Below are positions 19,001 through 26,786 of a stretch of DNA of 64,000 nt, in pieces (the first letter of the stretch is position 1; every line of letters starts with the position of its first letter). The stretch covers positions 1 through 64,000 of the IMG/VR virus record IMGVR_UViG_3300006923_001878. One strand, 5' to 3'. Under the pieces are notes generated by a model. That model did no database searches. It saw only the letters and a program-made list of their open reading frames with translations, and was not told the DNA's origin. This stretch comes from a virus. The position numbers and the translations under genes are program-made.

Positions 19001-20911
19001 AACTTTGTAAACAGCGATCAGCTTAGTTCACACGTAGACATTGAAAGACTAATTGGAAAGCCAACAAGGTTTAAGCTTAGTTTTAGTGGAATCAAAAAAG
19101 TTCTTCCGTATAAAGGGTTCTATCCCCAAGAAAGAACCTTACAATTAGCAAGAATTTTTGAAACGTCCCACAAAATCCTGAATGTATTTCAACCTAGCGC
19201 AACCGGAACGGAAGCTACGTTCAGAACTGCACTTGCTCCTTTTTACTCACCAGGAATTTGTTATAACTCAATTAAAGCCGGGATTGCTGTAGATTATCCG
19301 ATTTTGAACCCTGATAGCCTCACTGCCTTTAGCAGATTAACAGATCTGACAAACTCTCCATTCCGAACAGCTCAAAAAGCTCTTCCCTTTGAAGCGATCT
19401 TAGATCCTATTAAGGGCTTGCTTTCATCTACCTCTTCGTTACTCGTCAGTGACGCTGACAGTGATATACAAGTTGATTCAACAGCTTCCTTTTCGTCAGG
19501 CTCCGATGCTCTTTATAAGAAGGCAGCAAACAATTGGTATGGTTCAGTACCTGACTTGTTCTTAAGAGGTGGAGGCTTAACATCACTTGAATCTGCAAAG
19601 GAAGAAGATTGGGTTTTTGATAATGTATCAAGTTCTTCTGGAATAACCAAATATGTTGGTTATATTAAACTTAATAAAACAACAGGCTTCGCTAACTATC
19701 GGGGAGGAAACGCATTCGGGCCATCGGCATCTACCGGCGTTAATCTTCACCATGTGCCCCCTTATTGGAGAGGTGATGAGGAGTTCGACAATACCAGTGC
19801 TAGTATTGGTTATGCAAGAATTGAGTTCGATCCTGCCCCAATTGAAATAAACGATCCTGATAGATTTTACAATGGAAAGTTCACTCTTGATGATATTATA
19901 AAATACTCTACAATTACTTACGGAAATAAATCCCAAGACGATATTCCTGCTGACAACTATATGACACTTTCTGCGAGTGTTAACATGTTTAACAAGCAAG
20001 ATTCGAGATGGAAGATTCAGACAAAGTGGGAGTGCCCAAACCTTAACTTTGCAGAAGCGACTGGATACACAACAGGGTCAGTTACCTCTGATGAGGTTAT
20101 GATTGGTATGTGGCATCAGTATGGTACGATCCCAGAAGATAGAGAAGGCCTGCTTCTTGAAGCGGCTCCTTCCGAGGCTACCGATAGTTCTTACCAGATT
20201 GCTGCTGGAACCTCTTCCTTAATGGAAGCCTGTGGTTTTAAAAATGTTTCAAAGAGAATTGGAGAAATTGCGGATAGAAAAGATCTATCAGAATACATTG
20301 CTGTGATTCCTTATTATACTAATGAGAGAGGCAAGGATGTATTCTTAACACTCGACCTAAGAGAATTTGAGGCTTCTTACACTAACTTAAAAGCTGGAAC
20401 AAACAATTCTAGCCTTGACGACATGTTGTTCAAGATGAGTGATGTAATGTTGCCACCAAGATTTAATTTCTTAAAGAAGAGAAAGGAAAAAAGAGGTCCC
20501 CTTTCTAAAGAGGAGTATAACCCAATATTGGCACCATTCGCTCTTTACTTATTCGAGTTTACTCACAGTTATAGTCAACTTGACTTATCACATTGGTGGC
20601 AAGGGATCCTGCCAGAGTCTGGCAAGATTGCAACGAAGGAAGATATTTCAATCGATCATGATATAAAAGCTGGCGAAATATTAAGCCCACGCACACTAGC
20701 CGCTAATGGACTAACTAGCCTTCCTGAGAACTTGAGGTTTAAGATAATAAAGCTTAAAAAGAAAGCAGTCTCAGATTTCAATTATTTGAAAACAGGCAAA
20801 GATAGTGAGGAATATTCCTATAACTGGCCTTATGATTTCTTCTCACTAGTGGAAATGGGTAAACTAAGCATAGAACTTGAATACGGAGACGATGATGACG
20901 TTTCAGAATAA
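13013..20911 (+). CDS. Giant LamG-domain virion protein (about 2,632 aa)
   Basis: I use the ATG at 13013; an in-frame GTG at 13007 overlaps the previous stop and would add two residues. Residues about 160-340 form a LamG/concanavalin-like domain, with GATIEFWMKK, DGEWHHYAFVL, VELYVDG and a closing GSLDEFRFW strand. The remaining 2,200 residues are Ser/Asn/Tyr-rich and beta-rich, with a helical block at about 990-1100. No transmembrane segment is seen. It lies in the baseplate module right after gp6 and is the largest gene here. It probably replaces several T4 wedge or fibre proteins (gp7-gp10 region) or forms a large host-contacting fibre; LamG folds often bind glycans. Confidence 0.75.
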   Translation: MSIKNLFKKQNENSSLKSLLKKNIDGFSDDVESQALIEETAIASKIYIPDVDYSTASNFSKFGSSELYYDAAIKRIYTQYPYDGSAAEKKAYDNSLTPLEKHIVDNEYPRYLGHAVFGETWGETAVSDVGFYSSSNPEYISCFSHARTQTLDTSSNQAGSFQLDWDVGATIEFWMKKNSFEGVYNSAETIFDIRNTLGTAKFMMWASVATDPVIYLDYKLSTDSFASIATSEFQMPFNTGLTTIADGEWHHYAFVLNKNSGDYQVELYVDGVYNSTQTQTPTTTTINLTGSAIATIGSLGGAYATGVVSAGYGKLSGSLDEFRFWQTDRTAKDISKNYFTKVHGGGNTDSSKINSNRPLALTAYFRFNEPSIGITAVDDIVLDYSGRLVNGTWHGHNTSSRATGSAISDTGDLIIYSGSSDVQTYIENKRASGRFYDASNNASLANSIPAWILDEDRENGNELSNLLQIIGSYLDTVYLQIENINKTKDLEYKSSTVKSFPHNNKILNSLGFETPELFVDNSVLEVIAAQDNKRLFENRLEEVKGLIYKNIHNNLNYIYKSKGTEKAFRNLVRCYGVDDSLFNIAIHANNHEQEVVSAYEYIHNKFSTIDFTNFSSGDNKSAVIYSYGSASSDVSGYISGSAFEYMGNTLEVSALFPKYPKSSEESLYPPTSFMSQSLFGIVEAAADSTDLTYQTTDNANISVFAVNRDNITKFVLTSSLGFYLESDPISNVYEDTTWNISYRINAEQDEFADNATASANSTISFNGYNYNAGILQDSFEITGSTTRAIHTAFNAAPKRIWAGAKRTNVTGAIANNSNYRLINLNYWSDGIDNDELKAHALDLENMGRRSPGENTFSFQTGLSASYIPKIDTLSLSWNFDSVTGSDSSGEFVLQDVSSGSLARNTAYETAYGKLAKTKHTGYGYGFEVSSEIKKVEFLETSRRNTPEEISSEELISILETDDDVLEKSTRPTSFYFSFEANMFRIISKRMLQYFASIEDFNNLIGEPTNRYAIRYKKLEKLKEIFYERVENTPDIEKFVSLYKWLDSSLDAIVKNLIPASADTNDEVATIIESHVLERSSHEGSLGLKGVYNYKKKEINDNMNAGAFVDSKIKKQAGKYPISTDYSNTEAYTPPVYGKGDEELGGTKFSDTLHPETRAEKVTTIAGGIQRVPAHLKKRFNIPRKDQALLDSTLNSYSENRYDSSNSNNVWSNLREEKDPSVNTRVQIHDAINRSYALQARSANNFEMEDPEFVSGINRNKNIFKGYFRPFIKRTSTAEIADNYFSLGFDDIQSYLSSSTLTFKNIEKLDIFFNINGVLDATDVESYAVLPFTAYSSSVEKGYQKDLTELSHPITIIGHHDDTEYLNGSPGLQSPFNKAHVGGFNHRSQPVNRGSDDASSRAEQFKILSNATGFGLYPPWQAAELAFARPIFNLNFPTAIFSKEEYVRRVVNTRNISYNSSSLILGNYRKNYEVVSAGSRATHNLAFIDQNGFTQTTSSSPVISGDIEYANPTRTVENGTSTKSFFVTKFSSPGGAETEGAFLDIHSGQYSVYNNLNYRNLGVRKSLNNIFLASPSALGGLVEGSTTTGSYHKVNRNNATRVKEVTRATPVYSPTYDESDKISNNFHVQSSIPRTDYGYKWIHDSLNTASSTQAYLGHVKPSGISGGVTLTNFHTGSSYFTNNAILTRSFGYPSWKQVRVGQTNSASLQRRANIYENRVVSKVFRERDEYTIKTVTHPPVTSKFKPIYHKAVMDGEEVEFEYAYASSYNFFGDNYDESTGKNVNFLGKNNAINLKKNTLLEKIAQNESIRTKAITYKEVVWPKESRTYLKTSRERADYLHPWRDDETDRITQSETVFGLNVYNPDLFSTWPLDTTATGFNGELMQGDSDDYYLSASITSMPVGGLTYFVIGARYTRLQGITTPKCTVHGSGSPFYDSYEDFNEDIRRIGKDYSIIPEYNFTNKASEYFESGGSDILEETNQLFLSGTLGETSSLFIENFVNSDQLSSHVDIERLIGKPTRFKLSFSGIKKVLPYKGFYPQERTLQLARIFETSHKILNVFQPSATGTEATFRTALAPFYSPGICYNSIKAGIAVDYPILNPDSLTAFSRLTDLTNSPFRTAQKALPFEAILDPIKGLLSSTSSLLVSDADSDIQVDSTASFSSGSDALYKKAANNWYGSVPDLFLRGGGLTSLESAKEEDWVFDNVSSSSGITKYVGYIKLNKTTGFANYRGGNAFGPSASTGVNLHHVPPYWRGDEEFDNTSASIGYARIEFDPAPIEINDPDRFYNGKFTLDDIIKYSTITYGNKSQDDIPADNYMTLSASVNMFNKQDSRWKIQTKWECPNLNFAEATGYTTGSVTSDEVMIGMWHQYGTIPEDREGLLLEAAPSEATDSSYQIAAGTSSLMEACGFKNVSKRIGEIADRKDLSEYIAVIPYYTNERGKDVFLTLDLREFEASYTNLKAGTNNSSLDDMLFKMSDVMLPPRFNFLKKRKEKRGPLSKEEYNPILAPFALYLFEFTHSYSQLDLSHWWQGILPESGKIATKEDISIDHDIKAGEILSPRTLAANGLTSLPENLRFKIIKLKKKAVSDFNYLKTGKDSEEYSYNWPYDFFSLVEMGKLSIELEYGDDDDVSE
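13481..13502. repeat. 22-nt perfect palindrome in coding sequence
   Basis: A perfect 22-base palindrome centred on AAGCTT (core AGCTGGAAGCTTCCAGCT) lies inside the giant LamG gene, near the start of its LamG domain. There is no T run. It may be chance, or a short mRNA structure. Confidence 0.5.
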
Positions 20912-21695
20912 GAAAGAAGATGTTATTGAACTAAGAATAACAAAGACTGGTAGGGAGAAACTTTCAAAAGGGATATTCCAGCCAGACTCCTATGCTTTTT
21001 TTGATAGTGATATTATTTATGATGATGGAAGTTCTACGGAGCAAAATAATATCGAAGAAAGAATCAAGTCAGATCTTAAACTTAGAACCCTATCTTCAAA
21101 CAAAACCTCTGAGCCTGCAAAGGTGAATACTGCTGACTACAAATTTTATAGTGAGATCGGAACAGTTGACCTCGTAACGAGTAGCGTCCCTGCTTGGAAG
21201 ATAAAAGCACTAGAAGGTGAATTTGACCTATCTAATTTTAATCATTACCCAAACACAATTAAAACACTTCCGACTTCTGAGACTGTTGCTAATATTGAAA
21301 GGATTCCACAATTAAACATTGAAATGGTATATAATCTTTATAATGAAATAGTTGAAGTAGATCCTGGTGATGGAAAGACGGTCTCCCCTACTAACAAATT
21401 AGTTTCCTATTTTGGAAAAGAGTCAGAAGATATCTTAATAGACGTGGACGAACTGAACTCGGTGTACTTGGGCGAAGATGCTGAATATGAAATTGAGGTT
21501 TATAAGATAAACTATAATAACGATACTGGTTCTTTGGTTCTTTTAGAACCTGATGGAGATATCTATGACCCAAAGAGTGCTAGTCATTATATAAAAATAT
21601 CTCTTGATGATCAAATACATAAGACAGAGAAAGATAAGACAAAGAATATTTATGGGGAATCACTAATCCAAGATATTGATAAGTGTGAGGACTAA
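20895..21695 (+). CDS. Virion structural protein (266 aa), related to the 24.8-kb protein
   Basis: I chose the ATG at 20895 because GGAG at 20885-20888 lies six bases upstream; ATG 20892 and TTG 20877 are alternatives in frame. The gene overlaps the end of the giant protein. The N-terminus carries ELRITKTGREKLSKGIFQP then a FFDSDIIYDDG stretch, the same plan as the start of the protein at 24759 (VLTDAGRKRLAAG, FALGDDEINY). Several T4-like marine phage structural proteins share this module. The function is unknown; baseplate or fibre association is inferred from context. Confidence 0.6.
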   Translation: MTFQNKKEDVIELRITKTGREKLSKGIFQPDSYAFFDSDIIYDDGSSTEQNNIEERIKSDLKLRTLSSNKTSEPAKVNTADYKFYSEIGTVDLVTSSVPAWKIKALEGEFDLSNFNHYPNTIKTLPTSETVANIERIPQLNIEMVYNLYNEIVEVDPGDGKTVSPTNKLVSYFGKESEDILIDVDELNSVYLGEDAEYEIEVYKINYNNDTGSLVLLEPDGDIYDPKSASHYIKISLDDQIHKTEKDKTKNIYGESLIQDIDKCED

Positions 21696-21697
21696 TA

Positions 21698-23023
21698 ATG
21701 ACTATAGAAATTAGCGCAAAATCAGGAAGAGTAGGGGACTTATTCGTATTAGAGCAGGAATACTTTACAGAACTATATACTTCGATCACCCCGGCAAGAG
21801 AGTTAAATATTATATGTGGTTTCAATCTTGCAGTTTTTGCTAAGGACAAGTCTTTGTACCCAGAGGTTGTTGAGATTGACAGTTTTTGGGAAGAGAACAA
21901 AGGCTCATATATCAAGGACTTCTATGTTGAATTATACAATAAAAGAGGGTCTATAATAGCAAACATGTCACCACTGTATGAGAAAGATGGGCATGTTTTC
22001 TATTCTAGTCAAATAAGGCTTACAGATATTAAACTAAAAAAAGATATAACTTGCAAAGCTAAGATTACTTTTATAGATCCTACTGTAAATTATGTAAAGA
22101 GTCTATTGACAGCAAACCCGAGCCGACAAGAGATCGAACTTTATAGAAACTTACATAATAAACAGAAGATCTTGAATTTAAATTCCAAGTTCAGACTTTC
22201 AGAGGTTGAACATACTTATCAAGCAATAAAGTCGATTACTCACAAAGAAGTTTTACACTCAGTTATTGGAGAGACAATTGAGATTAGTAATACATCGATG
22301 CTAGAACGTATTAGTTATGAAGAAGAGAAGTTTGGGGATTCAATGGAGTCTGTAATCTTATCCCCAAAAGCTTTTTTATTCGGAAATCGAAGAGTTGATA
22401 ACCTTTTAGACAATCATAATTTACAGAAAGAAGTGATCATCAGAGAGTTTCTTAATAGCGAAGTAATTCAATATAGCCTTGGGACCTATTCAACTGATGT
22501 TTCTGGTTTAACTCTAGGTAAAACGAAAGAGATTGTTGAGGATGGCAACTCTGGCAGATCGTCAATAACCCGCTCCGCTTTACCCTCAGCTATGAATAGC
22601 GGTGCTCAAAGAGAGTTTGGTTCATCGGTCAAGACTACTAGCTTACCAATGCATAATATTCAGCTCTACGATGCTGTTACAAAATCTGTTACGAGTATTG
22701 AAGAATCTGTCTTGAATATGAGTAAAGAAGATACTGCCCCCATCCAGGTAAAGTTTTATAAAGAAACAGATTCTTTGCTTTCTGATATGAATACGTTTTC
22801 AACGATATGGAATAATTCTAAGGAACTATATATTATATATTACATTACAGAAGTCAAGTCTTCTGGGGAAATTGTCTGGGAGATTTTGACAAAGGAAGAT
22901 TTGTTAGGCTCTAATGAACCTTTTCTATGCAAGATATTAAAATATAATAGTCAAAAGTATGGAGTGCTTCCACTAAAAGGTTTAAATTATACAACAACAA
23001 ATGAGTTTTTTATTATAAGATGA
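21698..23023 (+). CDS. Probable virion structural protein (441 aa)
   Basis: The 441-residue product has no domain I can identify. The first 170 residues look like beta-strands (ELNIICGFNLAVFAKD, DFYVELYNKRGSII), then comes a helical linker (about 145-200) and a Ser/Gly/Thr-rich part around 285-320 (GNSGRSSITRSALPSAM). It lies among structural genes, two bases after the preceding stop, and overlaps the next start as ATGA. A baseplate-peripheral or fibre-connector role is plausible but not shown. Confidence 0.55.
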   Translation: MTIEISAKSGRVGDLFVLEQEYFTELYTSITPARELNIICGFNLAVFAKDKSLYPEVVEIDSFWEENKGSYIKDFYVELYNKRGSIIANMSPLYEKDGHVFYSSQIRLTDIKLKKDITCKAKITFIDPTVNYVKSLLTANPSRQEIELYRNLHNKQKILNLNSKFRLSEVEHTYQAIKSITHKEVLHSVIGETIEISNTSMLERISYEEEKFGDSMESVILSPKAFLFGNRRVDNLLDNHNLQKEVIIREFLNSEVIQYSLGTYSTDVSGLTLGKTKEIVEDGNSGRSSITRSALPSAMNSGAQREFGSSVKTTSLPMHNIQLYDAVTKSVTSIEESVLNMSKEDTAPIQVKFYKETDSLLSDMNTFSTIWNNSKELYIIYYITEVKSSGEIVWEILTKEDLLGSNEPFLCKILKYNSQKYGVLPLKGLNYTTTNEFFIIR

Positions 23024-24741
23024 TTGATTTTACAAACACAAATAGTGCATCTGGGATTGGTGAGTCCCTTACTTCAAAGACTTCTGAATTAGTTGAATCT
23101 ATTTCTGATTCTCAAAAGAATATTATAGAAAGAAAAGCTAAAAAACTAAGGCAAATAGATAAAGATATAATCGAAGAAGAATCTGCGCAATTGTTTGGCC
23201 TTGGCGACTTTCTGAAGAAAATAGAAACATCTTCTCAGGCAGAAAACACTAAGAACGTAATCATAGCGCAGTCAGGAGGACCACAAGAAATAGAAAATCT
23301 TCCAGTCGCTAAGAAGGTTATAGATAACATTACCCCTAAAGTAATCACACCAGAAGTATTTACCCCCGAAATAAACGCTTTCGATCCTTCTCAAACAACT
23401 AAAACAGTTACAAACGTTAAAATTGTAACTAAAAAATCTATAGATGATGAAATTACTAAAACTAAAGCTGCCGAAGTTAAAGAAACAGTAATCACTACAG
23501 AAAACATAGAAGAGACCGCAAAGGTAGAATTAAAAAAGAAAATTAAAGAACTTGATATCTCACAAACACTTGGAGAGCTTGCAGATAAAGCAAGATTATT
23601 GTTTGTTAGCAAACCCTTAATCAAACCTAGTGTTAAGCCAATTACCGCTAATGATATAAAATATGTAATGTATCGTTATGATATTTTAACTACAAACAAA
23701 TTTAAAGATCTAGAAGCATACTCTGGAAGACTTGTTGTTGATAAGAAACTAGAAAAATATCTTGATGAGTCTTCTATTCTTTTTAACACAGAAAAAGTTT
23801 TAGAAAACAAAACCATGGCTTTCGTAGTTAACTTAAAAGTCCCACTGAGTGAAAAGTTAGAGATAGAAGACGCAAAACTAATTCTAAAGACCCATATATT
23901 CCCGTTCGGACCAGATAATCCAGGCACAGAGGCAGATTTCTTAAACGAAAAACCGGAACCAGAGACTTTTGGAGAAGTGAGCGATTCTATTATTTTTGAT
24001 TTCTCCACAGTCGAGAAACCAGAAGCACCTGATATCGAGATAGTTTCTTATCGAGGAAATAGTTCAAAGCTTATATTTAATTTTTGGCCAAGATATGTTA
24101 TTGAGAATTATAATTTTACTAACTACTACCTTAAAGAATACATTATTGAACGCTCAATAGACACTACTAATTGGGAATTCGTAGGAAAAACCGAGTCTAA
24201 TGAAGACACATACGTCGAAACCAACACTATTATAAATACTAAGGTATATTACAGGTTCTCATCTAAAGATACTGTTGAACAAGTCAGTAAGAAATCGCCT
24301 ATATATGAGGTAGTATTTCGGGAGTTCCACGGAACTCTTTTCTTAGAAGTAGAAATTCATAAAGAAGAGACTATAATCCCTTCTAGATTAAAGATGAAAT
24401 CACGGATTAAGATTGAACCATCTTCGATACAGAAGGAATTAATAGAAGACCCTAAAGGACTTTCCGTTGTGAGAAAGTATGAGGTTGGGAAAAAAAGTAA
24501 AGGCTCTCTTTGGTATGACAAGCCTAATATCAAAATAAGAGTAACTTCTAAGAAGACGAGAAGAAAGTTTGATTTGAATATAAACTTCAATCTTATTGAA
24601 AAAGATTCAATAGATAAAAAACTTCCTGTAAAAGAGATATTAAAAGAAGCTGTCTATGAAACAGATTTGTTAGATAAAAAACTTCCTGTAAAAGAAACTA
24701 CAAAAGAAGTAATAAAAGTTTTAGAAACACTAGTTATATAG
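23020..24741 (+). CDS. Virion protein with fibronectin-III-like domain (573 aa)
   Basis: Three parts can be seen in this 573-residue protein. Residues 1-200 are helical and low in aromatics, with Thr/Lys/Val-rich repeats (KTVTNVKIVTKKS). Residues about 335-435 look like a fibronectin type III or Ig-like sandwich: YIIERSIDTTNWEFVGKT, a Thr/Asp loop, then VYYRFSSKDT. The tail carries a twice-repeated DKKLPVKE segment, encoded by a 25-base direct repeat. FN3-like modules are common in tail proteins and fibres. The start overlaps the previous stop (ATGA). Confidence 0.6.
   Translation: MIDFTNTNSASGIGESLTSKTSELVESISDSQKNIIERKAKKLRQIDKDIIEEESAQLFGLGDFLKKIETSSQAENTKNVIIAQSGGPQEIENLPVAKKVIDNITPKVITPEVFTPEINAFDPSQTTKTVTNVKIVTKKSIDDEITKTKAAEVKETVITTENIEETAKVELKKKIKELDISQTLGELADKARLLFVSKPLIKPSVKPITANDIKYVMYRYDILTTNKFKDLEAYSGRLVVDKKLEKYLDESSILFNTEKVLENKTMAFVVNLKVPLSEKLEIEDAKLILKTHIFPFGPDNPGTEADFLNEKPEPETFGEVSDSIIFDFSTVEKPEAPDIEIVSYRGNSSKLIFNFWPRYVIENYNFTNYYLKEYIIERSIDTTNWEFVGKTESNEDTYVETNTIINTKVYYRFSSKDTVEQVSKKSPIYEVVFREFHGTLFLEVEIHKEETIIPSRLKMKSRIKIEPSSIQKELIEDPKGLSVVRKYEVGKKSKGSLWYDKPNIKIRVTSKKTRRKFDLNINFNLIEKDSIDKKLPVKEILKEAVYETDLLDKKLPVKETTKEVIKVLETLVI
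24611..24695. repeat. 25-nt direct repeat, 60-bp period
   Basis: Bases 24611-24635 and 24671-24695 are identical over 25 positions and exactly 60 bases apart, keeping frame. They encode two copies of LDKKLPVKE-like sequence at the C-terminus of the preceding protein, so the tail was probably extended by an in-frame duplication that has since diverged between the copies. Confidence 0.7.
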
Positions 24742-24758
24742 ATTAATGGAGAAATATA

Positions 24759-25694
24759 ATGGCATTTTTAGGTAACGATGGAGACATAATTTTAGACGCA
24801 GTTTTAACTGACGCTGGACGAAAACGATTGGCGGCTGGTGATGGAACTTTCCGAATTTCAAAGTTTGCGCTAGGTGATGATGAGATTAATTATGCTCTGT
24901 ATGATTCAACAAATGCAAATGGCAGTGCTTATTATGATCTTGATCTGCTTAAAACCCCAGTTTTTGAGGCGATAACTCACTCTGGAGCTGGTTTATCAAG
25001 CAAGCTATTGACGATTCCAAACTCTGAGCTATTGTTCTTACCATTATTAAAACTAAATGTGAAAAGAGCTCCTTTGTCATCACTTAATAACTACATCCTT
25101 GTTGTAAATGATACTTTGGCAGAGGCTCTTACTGGTGGAGCTACTTTACCAAACTATAGAACAATCTTTAGTGGACAAACAGGCTATATTGATGGCAGAA
25201 GCTCTGCAAAGGCTGCGGAAACTTTAACGGCACGAGTTGACCAGGGGCTTGACAACCAAGAAGCTGGTGGTGCCGGAACCGCAATGCTTGAATCTCTTGA
25301 AGAGTCAAGATACTTAGTGTCTATGGACAACAGGTTTTGTGAGCTAACATCAGTCGGTGAAAACCCAGAAGCCGCAGAAATAGTATATGTCTCAGCAGAT
25401 AAAACAAGCACATACTACATCTCAAGTGCGGCAAACCCTGAGTATTTTGCTCCTGCTCCAAGCAAGGAAAATACAAACATTGCAGGACCAGTTGGAAGAC
25501 AGTTCCAATTCAGTATCAAGGGTTCTCCATCAATCCTGAACAATACAGAATATCTTTTTAATACATACGGAAGAAGTGTTGTGGATTATAATGGAACAGG
25601 AGAGACTGTTAACGTTATCGATACAAATATCAAGATTCAAGGCGGAACACAGGGATCTACAATCAATATCCCAGTCCAACTCGTATCACAATAA
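24759..25694 (+). CDS. Virion structural protein (311 aa), GR..L..G family
   Basis: The N-terminus has DGDIILDAVLTDAGRKRLAAG followed at once by a FALGDDEINY motif, a signature I associate with a recurring structural protein of marine T4-like phages. The rest is a beta-rich Ser/Asn/Gly protein without named domains. A good GGAG site precedes the ATG. It is a likely paralogue of the protein at 20895 over the first 45 residues. It may be a baseplate-attached or fibre-base protein, judged only by the genes around it. Confidence 0.65.
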   Translation: MAFLGNDGDIILDAVLTDAGRKRLAAGDGTFRISKFALGDDEINYALYDSTNANGSAYYDLDLLKTPVFEAITHSGAGLSSKLLTIPNSELLFLPLLKLNVKRAPLSSLNNYILVVNDTLAEALTGGATLPNYRTIFSGQTGYIDGRSSAKAAETLTARVDQGLDNQEAGGAGTAMLESLEESRYLVSMDNRFCELTSVGENPEAAEIVYVSADKTSTYYISSAANPEYFAPAPSKENTNIAGPVGRQFQFSIKGSPSILNNTEYLFNTYGRSVVDYNGTGETVNVIDTNIKIQGGTQGSTINIPVQLVSQ

Positions 25695-25703
25695 GGAATA
25701 AAA

Positions 25704-26774
25704 ATGGCAGCAAGTATTTATAAAACAATCAAACCAGCAGATAAAACAAGTCAGAAAACTGTATTGCACGAATCAATCCCTATTACTGGATCGTTAGTAT
25801 CTGGCACATATGGAACATGGCCAGACGATACAAACGTCAAATTTTATAGTCATGGATATTTCCAATCAGTTTATGATTATCCATATCTTAGTTCTTCAGC
25901 AAACCACATGTTTGATCTTAGTTTTGGTCTTGCACCCACGTATGCAACACAACCATCGGCAAGTGGTGAAGAAGGCACAATAAAAAATGCAATCTGGAAT
26001 CAAATGTCCCAGGTTACATATGGCTATGACCCAACAGGTTCTATCATTCCTATCAATCGCTCTGGCTCACTAACTCCCTCTGGTGTCGGTCTTGCAGGAC
26101 CTATCATGGAAGATATTGTTGTTATCAATTTTAGTAGGCTTCTTGCTAAAGATGAAATTAAGAAAGAATCGTTTAGCATGGTTCTTGGGACTGGGAATTA
26201 TGCAACACCGTTTGACGCAGAAGGAGTAACTCTTTCAGACCTAGGAGCTTCAACTGCTTACAAAAACAACTCTCCACTTGGAGAATATTCGATTCTATAC
26301 TCAGGTTCCACTGCTACTAGTATGGGAGCACAAGGGCTTTTATTTTACCAAGCAGGATTTGCTGTAGTTGCGGGTGCAGCAGTATTTTCGAATGCCGACG
26401 CTTTTGCTTCTTCAAGCATTCTAGGCACTCAAACATATGAAAACTCTATTGTTTCTCAAAGTTGCGATGATCTTAGTTCTGGGCTAAGGCGAAGAATCCA
26501 AAATATCTCGTTTAACAATACGACAGAACTGAACTCATCTATTTATTTCTGCAAAGTAGACCATGGTGATTTCAACTATTCATCTAATCCTACTTATGTT
26601 TCTGGTTCGAAGATTCGGGTCAAAGAAACAATTGGTGACTCTCCGATGACTTATATTACGACAGTTGGATTGTATTCAGAAGATAATGAACTACTTGCAG
26701 TTGCAAAGCTTTCGGAACCAATCAAAAATTCAGCGACAGATGCTTCAACTTTCAGAGTAAGACTTGACTACTAA
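25704..26774 (+). CDS. Virion structural protein (356 aa), shares C-terminal module with next gene
   Basis: The 356-residue product has a Ser/Thr/Gly/Tyr-rich body typical of fibre-like or baseplate-decorating proteins. The last 85 residues contain FNYSSNPTYV, then TTVGLYSEDNELLAVAKLS and a closing FRVRLDY strand. The same order closes the next protein (LNYSNNPSYL, DRIGVYDKDGDMIMVASLA, FKLKMDM), so both probably share a C-terminal domain. An AAGGAA site lies upstream. No catalytic motif is visible. The shared end may be an attachment or trimerisation module; that is inference. Confidence 0.65.
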   Translation: MAASIYKTIKPADKTSQKTVLHESIPITGSLVSGTYGTWPDDTNVKFYSHGYFQSVYDYPYLSSSANHMFDLSFGLAPTYATQPSASGEEGTIKNAIWNQMSQVTYGYDPTGSIIPINRSGSLTPSGVGLAGPIMEDIVVINFSRLLAKDEIKKESFSMVLGTGNYATPFDAEGVTLSDLGASTAYKNNSPLGEYSILYSGSTATSMGAQGLLFYQAGFAVVAGAAVFSNADAFASSSILGTQTYENSIVSQSCDDLSSGLRRRIQNISFNNTTELNSSIYFCKVDHGDFNYSSNPTYVSGSKIRVKETIGDSPMTYITTVGLYSEDNELLAVAKLSEPIKNSATDASTFRVRLDY

Positions 26775-26786
26775 GGTTCTAAACCT

